64,000 nucleotides of DNA from contig CM048591.1 in NCBI GenBank assembly GCA_026413225.1, positions 43,381,303-43,445,302 of the forward strand, in the 5' to 3' direction. Positions 12,353-23,357 of the stretch are shown here, piece after piece. The position numbers and the translations under genes were made by a program. Below the pieces are notes generated by a model. It saw only the letters and a list, made by a program, of their open reading frames with translations. It made no database searches and was not told where the DNA came from. The stretch comes from Otis tarda (lineage: Eukaryota; Chordata; Aves; Otidiformes; Otididae). Every line of letters starts with the position of its first letter. Position 1 is the first letter of the stretch.

Positions 12353-15300
12353 GTAAGTTTCATATTCAAATATGTGACAATTCAGAGACAGGTGATACCT
12401 GCTGAAGTATGTAATGAAAGTTCATGTCCATCTTTAGTTAACATTTTATTAAAAAGAGGAAATAGGAAATTAATTTTGGGATTACACTTGCTTTCCAGTT
12501 ACTTTCAGTCCAGGGTGACTGCCTCAGTGCTTTTGGAGAATGGCAGACATTCTTTTCTTGAGACCTTGATTTGCACTCTGGTTTTTGGATATTCACTTGT
12601 AAATGACAGTACTGTAATTTTTTGGAAGTGATGTGGTGAATTGGGATACTCAAACACAACAGCTTTCTTATTATCCTGATAATTGTGTATGGAAAATAAG
12701 TCTGATTTACCTTAATAATGAAAAAAGCTTTGTGTCTCTAATTTTACTATATTTTCATGCCAAAAGCTTGGTGTGTTAGAATTTGGATGCAAATATTGTT
12801 TTGTGGCTTGTTTAATTTTCCTTCAACAAACAGAGCAACAACTGGAAGCCCTGGAAATTGAATGGAAGGTTTTACTAAAAAGAATGGCAGGGTTTTTTTC
12901 ATGAAGTATGAAGATATTTCATCAATAAAATCATCTAGGCAGGGGGAATTTTGTTTTCTGAGATACTTGTATTCTTTGTCCCTACCTTAGGCTGTTTTTG
13001 TGCTGGAGATAGAATGACTAAATTCTTTCTGATGGAAGTGTTGATAAGGAGAAGCATACAAGCACATCTTCAACATGCAGCTACTGACCTCTTTAATTGC
13101 TGTTATTTACAGCAAGACTCTCTGTTATTTACAATCCTATAGCATTCTCTTCCCTACATTCATGATAGTGCAGACTGTCTAAAGCTTCCTGAGCTGTACA
13201 AAGTGAGGGATGTATACTTCCAAAACTGTTCCTCCTGAACAGTGCGTAAGAAACAGGACCTCTGGGGTCTTGTAACCTTTGTACTTTCTTCCTTGAGGTC
13301 ATTGTATCAGGCCTGTAAAGAATTTGACTAGCCTGTCTTTCAGCTCTCGTAAGTAGGAGCTCTGCAGGACTCTAATTTTATTTTTAAAATTTTCTCTAAT
13401 CCGTAAAAGTAGCTAAAGGTATTAGCCATCATCAAGAACAAGAAATTAAAACAGTTTGGGGAGCCTTGCCAAGTTGTGCTTTTTCTTTTTCTTTTTCTTT
13501 TTCTTTTTCTTTTTCTTTTTCTTTTTCTTTTTCTTTTTCTTTTTCTTTTTCTTTTTCTTTTTCTTTTTCTTTTTCTTTTTCTTTTTCTTTTTCTTTTTCC
13601 TTTTTCTTTTTCTTTTTTTTTTTTTGAGTTATGAGCCAAAACAAATGTAGGATGCTGTTCAAAAAGTGAGATCACCTCATTTTTTTAACCCTCCTATCTT
13701 TGAAATGCCATGGTGAGTTTGCTTCAAGCTTTCCAAAAATATTCTGTCCTGGCATCACTTCATCTTGAGATTTCAGAGGGGCTCGTAATATAGGCTCGCT
13801 ACAACTTTGGCCATGGAGCACAGTAGTCTTTTCAGTAGCAGAAGAATGAGTGCCTTTTAAACCTCATTTGCTATTCACAACTATTCTTCCTTTTTCTGTG
13901 AGTGTTGGTTTTTTTTTTTTTTTTTTTTTTTGTTTCCTTTCTCTAGCTTACTTATCTCAGTTTCTGGTTCCCTTTTCTTCACCTCCTGTGCTGCTTTTTA
14001 CTTGTTTTCTCTCTCTTTCCTGTTTTACAGAGAGAGACATTAACAAAAGTTAACTAAACTCTAGTACTGCAATGCTAACTGTATGCTCTCAGTTTCTATG
14101 CTTATATACAATCTGATCGATGTTGGTTAGATTTTTCTTGCTGTAGATTTCAGCCCAGAGCTTGTGATTGAGCCCCTCTGCTTTCAGTTCAGCTTTGAGC
14201 ACTGCTCACCTTTGAGAGTTGTACATAGATAAATGTGTAATGGAGTGTTTGCTTTTCCACTCACCTCCCCTAGTGTCACACTGAAATCAAAGAGATGTTT
14301 AACTTAAGAGGAGTTACGGTATCATCTCAAGGTTCAAGATTCTGGCCCTGCAGGACTGTATGCAGGAATGTTGCCGCATGCCTCTATTGACTGCTATGGG
14401 AGATCCCTGTGGTTTTACAGATGCAGTGCATTATTTCTTTGTATTCTGTGCAGCACTGAAGTGTATGTATACACTAAGAAAAGCATTGCAACAGCCATTT
14501 TTAAAAATTATAATAATTATTGTTTATTTTCTGAATGTGGTTTGGTTCCTCTTCCTTTTTAAGAAAATAGTCTTGCATTGTATGAAAAATTCAGGTATGG
14601 AAATAGTAAGTATTTGGAGATGATACAAAGGGCCTGATTTAAGAAAAACAGTCTCTAACAACTAGCTTTGCTAGCTTTTTTTTTTTGTAATTCAGCTCTA
14701 TGTACTTTATTCAATGTTATATATATTCATTCATTCAGTATGACATTTAAGACTGTAAGTGGGCACTGAGCTTTCTAAGAATTGTAAGAATCTAAACTTC
14801 TAAGAATCGTAATTCTTACCTTAATTAGCCTGTGCGTAAACACTGTGAAACTGTACTTGAGCAGTAGCTGAGGGTAGTAGAAGGTGTGTAATTTCTCATA
14901 GAAGGTTTTGTGAGAAGAAGCAGCTTTCCAGAGAAATTTGGCTAAGGAGGAGGGAGAAGATACAGTGTTGTCAAGGTACAGTAGAGCTCAGAAGGCAGCA
15001 GTGGAAGAGATGTCAAGCCTAAGTGTAAAGGTAAGAGACAAAAGGAAGAGTAAAGTGAGGACTGGATAGAAAATAGGAGGGAAGAAAATGTTCAAGAGGA
15101 GCAGAGGTAGACCATAGAAATCAGTCATGAAGTGGAAGAGAGGGATGAATGAGGGTATGGGTAGAGAAAAAAACATTTGTGTAGAGGGAAGGAAGTGTTT
15201 ATAAAAAAGGCAGAAACTTAGAGTAACAGGACAGAAAAATGGTTGAGTGTAGTGTTTGTAGCAGGAGTTTTGGAGCTTTGAATCCACTGCCAGTCACAGT

Positions 15301-15492
15301 TACAATTGGTTCTCTAGGTGTTTTGTGTCTGTGGATAAGACACTAAAGTAAGGCTTTGATTAATTGTGGACTGATACTGCTAAAAGGAACAGAAAATGAA
15401 AAATACCATTCAGCTGTGGCCAATTATTCCCTCCCTCCCCCTTGTTCTTTATACTGCAGTTGACACATACATGTTTTTCTGATCACTTGTAG
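12353..15492 (+). other. NTRK2: NTRK2 intron within Ig-C2 domain 1
   Basis: About 3.1 kb of AT-rich intron. Its main feature is the hexanucleotide array at 13479-13625; a second long T tract lies near 13908-13931. A short hairpin (TAAGAAT, CGTA, ATTCTTA) lies at 14801-14818. No other exon or recognisable transposon was seen. The intron starts GTAAGT and ends CTTGTAG. Confidence 0.85.
13479..13625 (+). repeat. (CTTTTT)n hexanucleotide microsatellite
   Basis: Twenty uninterrupted CTTTTT units run from 13479, with a C every six bases up to 13599. A single inserted C at 13600 is followed by two more units and a run of 13 T (13613-13625). On the opposite strand this is a pure purine (AAAAAG) tract. 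It creates artificial open frames in several phases (alternating Lys-Arg, Lys-Glu, poly-Phe), which are not genes. The length and purity suggest a polymorphic locus. Confidence 0.97.
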
Positions 15493-15625
15493 AGTGACAC
15501 AAGTAAGAACCCTGCCTCACTAACCATAAAGAACGTTTCATCCATGGACAGCGGACTGTGGATTTCCTGTGTAGCAGAGAACATTGTGGGAGAGGACCAA
15601 GCCTCTGCTGAGCTCACGGTATTCT
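15493..15625 (+). CDS. NTRK2: NTRK2 exon: second half of Ig-C2 domain 1
   Basis: This 133-nt exon completes the first Ig-like domain. It begins in phase 0 with SDTSKNPASLTI and ends in phase 1 within ...AELTVF. It carries the Ig F-strand signature DSGLWISC followed by VAENIVGED. That supplies the second conserved cysteine of the domain, with Trp where many Ig domains have Tyr. One sequon (NVS) is present. The acceptor is CACTTGTAG and the donor is TCT|GTACGT, weaker than those of most neighbouring exons. The split codon joins the exon at 17106 to give Phe, so the junction reads LTVFFAPN as expected for TrkB. Confidence 0.95.
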
Positions 15626-16394
15626 GTACGTACACAGGCCTTCCTACAGCTCCTGAGGCTAAACTGCATTGGCAGCAACTGGTTTGGGTATAAATATTTT
15701 TGGGACACCCAGGTTGTTGAAGCAAAAACCATTAAGGCATGTGAACTGTCTAATTTATTTCTAAATGCTTTATCTTCCGGTTAGAATGATCTGTAAGTAA
15801 AGGACTGAAACCCAAAATTCTCTGTGGCACTGTCAGTATGGGAAGGTTTGTAATGGTGTGCGTGTACATACACACTATCTTAGGAATTAAGAAGTGTGAA
15901 TGCATCAAAAGTCTTGTAGAATTAATTAGTGAAAGACTACATGTTTAAGTTCTTATTATCTAAATTGACAATTGCTTTATTGAAAAAATAACACACTTGC
16001 AATATTTGTACTGCCAGATGTAAATTTATTTGTCATGACTTTGAATAATATGCTTATCTGTCAGGGCCAAGGAAGGGGGAAGGGACATGTAATGCAGAGG
16101 CACTGGCTTCTTAGATCTAAGCTCCAGCCTGAATTCATTTTACGTGAACTAGACAGCATGTTTTCACAAGTTGCAACCCTCTGTTTAATTGAAGATGAGA
16201 GTGGAACGCTTTGTAGATGGCAAACTTTGTTCAGCATGTGCTCATGACAGAGGAAACTAGAAAAATCACTGTAGATGTGGGTTTGTAGGTTGAAATTGGA
16301 TATGTAATAGCTATGGGAAGGGACATAAACTAGAAATGTTTGAACAGTGTAAATGAGATTCTGAGCTTGGCACTGTTATGAGTGATAAAAGGGA

Positions 16395-16615
16395 GTACAA
16401 CTAGATTAAATTGGATGCAGTTAAGAATAAATATCAAGGAAAATTTCCCAATGGTGAAATAATGGGCAAAGTGTTGGAATAATCTCCTGAGGGAAATAGA
16501 ACAAGTCTGTAAACTTGAGACATTTAGCAGGTTTTGAACAAAGAATGAGAAAATGTATAGTAGAAAATTGTCTCTCCCTGACACAAGAATCCAGGGAATT
16601 AAGTCACCTGTTCCG
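16395..16615 (+). mobile_element. Ancient CR1-like LINE 3' fragment
   Basis: The plus strand keeps the order of words seen near the 3' end of CR1-type LINEs: an AGATTAAATTGGATG-like block, a CCCAATGGTGAAATAATGGG block, GTTGGAATAATCTCCTGAGGG and then CTTGAGACATTTAGCAGG. This mirrors the 'block of coding sequence, then lone aromatic or acidic residues, then ctgg-aa-a-tt' pattern of better-preserved copies in this window, but it is heavily diverged. A 127-codon ORF on the opposite strand over the same place is a by-product. CR1 or the related L3 are both possible. Confidence 0.45.
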
Positions 16616-17033
16616 GTTTTGATTCTGTGAAGAAAATAATCTGAAAGTTTGGATTCATAGTTGAGTATATTGCCAGTACAACTTACTTTTGGACACCTTT
16701 TAAATATTTTCAATACTGTTGTGTTCGTTCAGCACTCCTCTGCACCACTTTTTCAGCAGAGTAAAGCTAAAATGTTTCTCTCCTCCTTTTCAGTGATCCA
16801 GTAGCTGAACTTAGCACACCTTACAGAGTTTAAGTGTTTTAACAGGTGTTTAGTCTTCGCCTGAAACTAGTTTGTTTTGTTTCTTTCTAAAGAATGGCTT
16901 CGTTTCAGTTGTGAGCGTAGTACCCTAGGCAGAGGAGGTGGGTTCCTGTGTGAGTATCCTTCAAATAGGTGTTGTTCCTACTAATAACATATTTTTGTAC
17001 TGTTGAATGAAAACTACTTGTCTGAAAACTTTA

Positions 17034-17051
17034 GGGGGAGGGAGGGAAGGG
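17034..17051 (+). promoter_or_regulatory. Canonical G-quadruplex motif just upstream of the Ig2 exon
   Basis: Four G runs of 5, 3, 3 and 3 bases are separated by loops of 1, 1 and 2 bases, on the sense strand of NTRK2. The motif would therefore be present in the pre-mRNA. It ends 54 bases before the 3' splice site at 17105/17106, upstream of the pyrimidine tract. Whether it affects splicing is an inference; the sequence match itself is unambiguous. Confidence 0.75.
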
Positions 17052-17105
17052 AGGAAAGATATGTTCAGAATATTCTGATGTTCTTCACTCTTTTTTCCAA
17101 TGTAG

Positions 17106-17405
17106 TTGCACCAAATATCACATTTATTGAATCTCCAACCCCGGACCACCACTGGTGTATTCCATTCACTGTGAAAGGGAACCCTAAGCCCACATTGCAG
17201 TGGTTCTATGAAGGGGCTATACTGAACGAATCTGAGTACATCTGTACTAAAATACATGTTATCAATCAAAGTGAATACCATGGCTGCCTTCAGCTGGACA
17301 ATCCTACCCACCTGAATAATGGTGCTTACACCTTACTGGCAAAGAATGAGTATGGAGAGGATGAAAAACGAGTTGATGCTCATTTCATGTCAGTACCTGG
17401 AGATG
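17106..17405 (+). CDS. NTRK2: NTRK2 exon: Ig-C2 domain 2, the neurotrophin-binding domain
   Basis: This 300-nt exon encodes the whole second Ig-like C2 domain (TrkB domain 5), which in this family makes the main contact with BDNF and NT-4. It starts in phase 1 and ends in phase 1 in ...MSVPGD. Clear family motifs are [52 protein letters not shown] and the C-terminal [10 protein letters not shown]. Three cysteines (HHWC, YIC, HGC) and three sequons (NIT, NES, NQS) are visible. [16 protein letters not shown] identifies NTRK2 over NTRK1 and NTRK3. The acceptor is AATGTAG and the donor is GATG|GTGAGT, strong. Confidence 0.98.
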
Positions 17406-20400
17406 GTGAGTATATTTTTTCTTTTATGTTAGCAGTTGCAAATTGATGAGGCCACGGAGACAGTGCTCCCGGTCAATTTAACTCTTTTCGAGGAAGCTTT
17501 TTATATGCTTTTTTTTTCGTGTCTGAATTAATGTCTTCAAGATTAATTATAAAATAATGTTTTTCTTGAGCATTTTCTTTTTGTTTATTGCTTGTTAAAA
17601 GAGGCCATGCTAGTGCTCTATAGATCTTCCCTTTGAATAACGATCCTCAGTGCCAGCTAAAGCTAGTAAAAGGTTGCTCTTTCTGAAATGTTTTCTCTAG
17701 CCTCAGTTGTGATCCTGGGAAGCACTGAGTGCCAGTTCAGCCACTCTGTAAGTTTTCTGCACTGCATATGAATACAACTAGGCAGTGTAGCCTAGTGTAC
17801 CTCCAGTGTAGGAGATGCCTGTCTACAATCTCATGCCTTGTTGCAAAATCGATAGTGCAGTCTGGTGAGTTGATGATACCATGTTGTTTAGGACACCAGA
17901 GGGAGCTGGAGAGAAGACAAGTAACCCGGAGGCAGGATGGGGAAGTCTCAGATCCTCCTTGGCATTTAGATGTCCAATTTCCATTCGTTTTGGTGGAGAT
18001 TGGACACCTACATGCCTAGGAACATCCATACTCAAAATGTGTGCTGTTAAACATATGCATCTTCAGTTGCTCTAAAGGCTCTGCCTCAGCCCTCCTAGAT
18101 GCTATGTGAGCAAGCTCAAGGTGGAGTAACTCATTGGACTGCAGGAACTCCTGTGAGTGATTGATGTTCACCATGGTTTGATCTTTTCCCACCTCTTCAA
18201 AAAAGAGTAAGGAGGCATACATGTAAGCATATTGCTGTATGTGAAAAAAACTCTTGAGTGAACCTTGCACAGCTGGAGTGGAAATAAAGGCATGTTTTGG
18301 CGCAAATAATTGCACAGTCATATCTGAAAATATGAGCATGTGTGTACCTTTGGCTTTTTAGCCATGGGATATAAATAGCCACATTCTTTTTTGAAAACAG
18401 CAATGTGCAGTGCTAATGTTATCTGGCATTAAAAAAAAAAGTGGATATTTAAATTCCCTCTCCTACATTGCAGGCTACAGACAGGAAAAATATAGTCTGC
18501 ATTTAACGTTTTTCCCTATCAGCTCAGTCTGCTGTTGGTAGAGACGTGACAGCTCTTTTACTTTCCCACCCTTAGAAGGAGAAGGTGAAGAGCTGATATA
18601 ACCAGGCTTTGTTTACTCCTGCTGTCCTTAGTGCTCTTCTCTTTTTTTTCTCTGAAGTTCTTCCTTAAATAGACTCATTGGAGGAACATGCCATGGTTTC
18701 AGCTACTGGCATCCTCTAATACTGCATTATAACGGTTCAGTAAAACAGTTCACCTCATAGATATTCTATGTACAATGGAAGTTCTCTTACACCCTGATTA
18801 TTTAATACGAACCTGACTTTATTTCCTTAATAGAATAACAGTTCCTCTGATACATTTAGGTGAATTTGTATTTTTTTTTGTCTTTGATCCAAATCCCTTT
18901 TGCTATTCTGTTTTTCCTTTATGCTTCTCCTCTGTATACTGAAAATTTCCCAATTGTGACATTTTAAATCAGTAAATAGAGCTGTAGGTATCCTCCAAAT
19001 TAGAAAGCTAGCATTATTTATTTGGTCCATGCCCTTTATACTCACAAGGAATGTAAATGTCACAAGATAATCTGTGCTGTGTTCTTTAAGCATTTCCCAA
19101 GTTCTGTGGTGGATTAAGCTTCACAAAGAGTATAGAGGAAAATGGACTATGTAGAGACAGGATGTAACTGCATTAGAAATCAATTCATGCATAGTGGATG
19201 GCACCAAACTGGTCTTCAAAATTAACAACAGGGGAAATTGCTGATCTACTTATCCTCCTCAATATTGTTTTTATTTTTTTCCTATAAGAATAATGGCATT
19301 GAGCTTTTGAAAGTGTCACAACATTGTTGTCTCCTCCACTGAAGCTGGCATAAAAGCAAATGTTAAAAAAATAGAATCCTCTGTGCATTGTATTACAATT
19401 TTTGTTTTAAACTATTACTATTTAAAGCACTGTCAGGCTTTCTCAGACCCTTAAAAGGCTTCTTCAGTGCTGTCGTTACTGTGTAGTTTCTTCTTTTGGC
19501 CCCGGTATTGTATAATGAAGCATAAAGATTAAGGCCCACGCCCTGGTATTATCTTCATTTCCATGCTTTCATGACTGAATTAAATACCAGCCCTGATGTT
19601 TCATGGGGTGGGGTATACTCACTGAGCTTTAAACTGATTCTCTGGTTATTGCATCACTTACGGGCAAATGCTCTGAAGGTAAAAACAAAAGAAAATTTAA
19701 AAAAATCCCTCACCTATAATCCATATGTCTATCTAAATTAAATACAACAAAGTCTGAAGCATATTCTGTCATCAGCAGTGTAATACTCCACTTTCAAAGT
19801 TGCATCAAACATGATGAAGACATGATTTTTGCTAAGATACTCTCCACTTCCAGCATGCTACTTGCAGAGCATTTTTGATGGGTTGAGGATGCAGGTGTAA
19901 AGGAGTAAAAAGCATGTACCACAGTGGGATTTGGATTTAGTTAATGATAAAACAGTTAATGTTGTAAATTAAGACTTTGTTTTAAATACGAAGGCCTGGA
20001 AGAATAAATTTCATATTCTGTTAGCTAAATTTTTAACTAGCTTTAATCTACAAATGTTCTTGGATTCCTGTGAAGCTGTTCTTACAGAGGGTGATTGGAT
20101 TATTTGAAACTACACTGCAGCAAATAGTAAGCAAGAAATGTTCATATTTTACTCTGGAGGCTATTCTCATAGTTGATCTAAAACAGCTAATGAATATGGG
20201 AGAGATTTTTACCAATAGTAAGTATTTTTAATTAAGCTTGTTCATCTAGCAGCTCTCTACTCTAACATTCAGTTGAAGGAATCCAAGTCATATAGTATCT
20301 TATTGAAGTAAAAGAATACGTTAAATACGCCTTAGAAGTAGCATCTTGCTTGCGTGGCATAACAGCATGTGGCTGTTTTGCAGAAGTATGTTTTTGGATC

Positions 20401-21670
20401 GAGTCTTTTGCTGCTGCTTTATTTTGAAAATGTCAACTTTATAAAGAATGAAGCAAGCAAACCATATGTAGTTGATGTAGTTTATAAAGATGAGTGACTA
20501 GGATAAGTCTCTTGATAGTTTATTTACACAACAACCTGCTTTAAAGAGATCAAAACAACAATGCAGTTCTGTGTTTGCCTTGAAAATAATTGTGTGTAAA
20601 TGTGCAAAACTGCTGTGGTGAAGTTTAATGTTAAAGCTTCAGCGGATATTTTGGTGATTGAGTTGATAGGTTTTTATGTAGGGAATACTAAATAGAAATA
20701 TGTGTTTCGTCCAGCATCTTGGTTTTTGCAACTTTATTTGAAGTGTTTAGTTATATAAAAGGTATTTGAATGGAGTTGATGACCTCCTAGTTTATATACC
20801 TGGCAGGACTAAGGGGGTTAAACGAATCTGATTACTTTATCCCAGTTCCAGTAAACAGTATCAAAAATGTTGCCATGTAAATCAGAATGAAAAGTCTGGT
20901 AATTTTTTTTTTCCCTTCAGATTACAGAAGGTAAATTAGAAATACTGTCTTTCGGCAAATGGATGCTTTATACTTGAAAAACTGAATCCATGAACTTTTA
21001 TGGATAGAAAACTCTGGTCAGAAGTTGCTTGAGGACAGATAGTACATCCTTTCTTCACTGGTTACTTATTTCTGCAGATTGACATGATGGTTCTTATGGG
21101 ATCTATTAACCTATATCTCTGGATACCAGAATATCTTCAAATGCATTTTAAAATAAATCTCATTATCTGCTGCCATTTTGCAAATAGGTTGCAACTCTGT
21201 TTAGTATTTTCTTCTTATGATGTTGACATAAGCAGAAGCAATGGTGTTCTGGTCATACTTCACAGTGGCTTTATGCCAGTGTAATGCCACTGCTATGGAT
21301 TTACTGTATAGTACTATAAACAGAATTATGCTTTTTGAAGTTTGATTCATCTTTAGAAATGTTAACTATCTGTTAATTTTATTTCCAAACCAACAAAAGT
21401 GTAAAAATATGGAGGAGATGATTAGGAGCCTACTACTACCTAAGCTATGCTATAAATACATGATAGACCAGAATGAACAAGTATGTTGAAATATGACACA
21501 AGTAACTTTCAAAGCGTGAATAGTCTAATAGTACGCGAATTTCAGTGGGTTTTCTGTGCAGTGTACTCACATATGTGCTCAGCCTTACATATGTAGCATA
21601 ATTAGAAAAAGCTGCAAACTGGAACTAGTAAAATTTAGAAAAGTGTAGTCTAGACGGGTATCCATTTGCT

Positions 21671-21769
21671 TGTGTAAAGGCTGGCTTCCGAGACATCTGA
21701 CTCTTTTCATAAGAGTTCTGTCTGTGTATCAGCTGCGCAGCTGGCTTCTCGGAAGCATCCTTTTACAGA
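21671..21769 (+). other. Intronic inverted repeat with nested hairpins
   Basis: Outer arms of about 22 bases pair imperfectly: TGTAAAGGCTGGCTTCCGAGA against TCTCGGAAGCATCCTTTTACA. The core is a perfect 10-bp stem, GCTTCCGAGA (21684-21693) and TCTCGGAAGC (21747-21756). Inside it sit a second hairpin, ACTCTT and AAGAGT around TTCAT (21700-21716), and the near-palindrome CAGCTGCGCAGCTG (21730-21743). It lies about 390 bases 5' of the 33-nt exon. It could be an RNA structure or an old DNA-transposon relic; no RNA family was recognised. Confidence 0.5.
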
Positions 21770-21905
21770 GCAAATGTAGTGGTGCTGCTTAGGTCGTTGC
21801 TACCTCTAGCCCTTAACTTCCTAGCTCACAGCTAAATCGGTTTGCTCTCGCAGTGATTTGATAGCAAAAATTTTTGACCAGGTAAAACTCAGTGATTGTT
21901 AATGC

Positions 21906-21944
21906 TCACTGGAGTCTGCTTCCAGTGAAGGTTAATATTAACCT
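21906..21944 (+). other. Short hairpin followed by a 16-bp perfect palindrome
   Basis: TCACTGGA (21906-21913) and TCCAGTGA (21921-21928) form a perfect 8-bp stem with a 7-base loop. Directly after it, AGGTTAATATTAACCT (21929-21944) is a perfect 16-bp palindrome. Both are about 215-250 bases upstream of the 33-nt NTRK2 exon. Confidence 0.6.
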
Positions 21945-22156
21945 TTGGAATATCTCTGAAATGGCTGTAAATGTGATCTGATAAACAGGTACTGCAATGT
22001 ATTGATGTTGCTCTGCATTTGTGTAGGTACTGATCATTGCTATCGCAAATAACATATCAACTCTTAAAAAAATTCCTAAAGAAACTCTTATTCTTCTAGC
22101 ATTTGCAATCTATTTACAAAGGCTTTTTCTTTTTTTTTTCTCTTCTCCATGTACAG

Positions 22157-22189
22157 GTAGTGGCCCAATTGTGGATCCAGACGTTTATG
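22157..22189 (+). CDS. NTRK2: NTRK2 33-nt exon: 11-residue juxtamembrane segment
   Basis: This exon is only 33 nt and keeps phase 1 on both sides, so skipping removes 11 residues without a frameshift. It encodes GSGPIVDPDVY (with the split codons), an acidic extracellular linker between Ig-C2 domain 2 and the membrane. It corresponds to the human NTRK2 small exon region that reads ...PNYPDVIYE. A chicken trkB splice form lacking 11 residues at this position, with narrowed ligand preference for BDNF, is established knowledge. The acceptor has a long pyrimidine tract; the donor ATG|GTATAT is poor compared with GTAAGT at neighbouring exons, which fits a regulated cassette exon. Confidence 0.92.
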
Positions 22190-23357
22190 GTATATATTTG
22201 ATTTCCTTTTTCTTTTCTTTTAATGATAAAAATGAAGGAACTGAAACCATTAAAAGATTGAATGTCAGGCTCAGTTAAATTGAAATGGTACATATTATAA
22301 CACAGTTCTAAAAGGTACTTTGTGTTTTTGGTTCTTCTCTTGCCTTATATTATTTAAGATACATGAGGGCAATATGACGTTTTACTTACTCTGCTGCTTT
22401 TAAATCATATTAGGAGAAGCATAAATCCACTGCTACGAATGGTTGCAGTTGATCCTGCAGGATGACAGCTGTCTGAAGTAGCTCACAGGCATGAGATTTT
22501 GTGAACCTTTTAGAGACATTTCTTGGAGGGAATAGAGTTTGTGATTTCTCCTTATATAACTTAATTTATTTTTTCAAGGATGATTCTACACTTATGTTGC
22601 TTCCAAAAATGTACCCCTAAATCCCACTTAAAAATGAGGTTGGCACAAGTAAGTTTTCCTGTAGGCAATTTATTTTGCTCTGTCCGCTCGTTTGTACCTT
22701 CCCTTAATCTCTCTTGCATAAGCAGACCATCAACTCAGTGATATCTGAGTGTGTGCCAGAAGATTTGATGACAGTGTTCACATTAGTTTTTTACTTAGGT
22801 GAAATGTTTTGGTCTGTATCTAGTGAAAGCCAGTGTGCACTAGAATCAAAGCTGCAGGATGAAAAGCCACTGGCTAGTTTTACGTAATACTTCTGGTGAG
22901 TAGGAAAGTCCATCCGAACTAACATACCCAAACACTCTTTAGCTTCCAGCAGAAACTGGATCCTGCTTGAAGTACTTTTTATTTGGATGGAATGGCCTGT
23001 GACTCAAGTTTCCTTAAGCTGATTTAAATGTTATTGCTTTGATTTCATTCCACATTCCATGTCATTAAACTTTAGCAAATGTGCAATTGAAGCATCAATT
23101 TGGCTTTAAGTGCTTAGAGATAGTAAAGGATAGCTTCCCCTCCCTCTCTTTCCAAATTTTTTTTTTTTGGGAGGTGGCGGGTGGGAAGGTGATGATGGTT
23201 TGCACAATTTTTTACATGTGTTGTATTACATAAGCTGTATGCATGAAGATTTTGATTCTGATCTGTTTATCAAGGTCCTGATGCCTGTGTATGGCTTTAA
23301 CCATGTGAGTGCTGTGCTTCCATTGCCTTGCACGGGTTTCTGCTGAGATAGGATATT

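Larger units (their letters stand above)
15626..17105 (+). other. NTRK2: NTRK2 intron between the two Ig-C2 domains
   Basis: A 1.5-kb intron with phase-1 boundaries. It holds an old CR1-like relic around 16395-16615 and a G-quadruplex motif at 17034-17051. The 3' end has a pyrimidine tract (CACTCTTTTTTCC) before AATGTAG. No additional exon was seen. Confidence 0.85.
17406..22156 (+). other. NTRK2: NTRK2 intron between Ig-C2 domain 2 and the 33-nt exon
   Basis: About 4.75 kb, AT-rich. No coding exon or classifiable transposon was recognised. The noteworthy parts are near the 3' end: a structured inverted repeat at 21671-21769 and a hairpin plus 16-bp palindrome at 21906-21944, both within 500 bases of the small exon. 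The acceptor side has a long T-rich tract (CTTTTTCTTTTTTTTTCTC) before CCATGTACAG. Confidence 0.85.

Noticed and set aside
13340-13675. Lys-Arg, Lys-Glu and poly-Phe open frames of 64-111 codons
   Set aside because: They are six-frame readings of the CTTTTT hexamer array; a repeat period divisible by three keeps frames open.
16330-16713. 127-codon minus-strand ORF
   Set aside because: It runs antisense over an old CR1-like fragment and has no protein motif.
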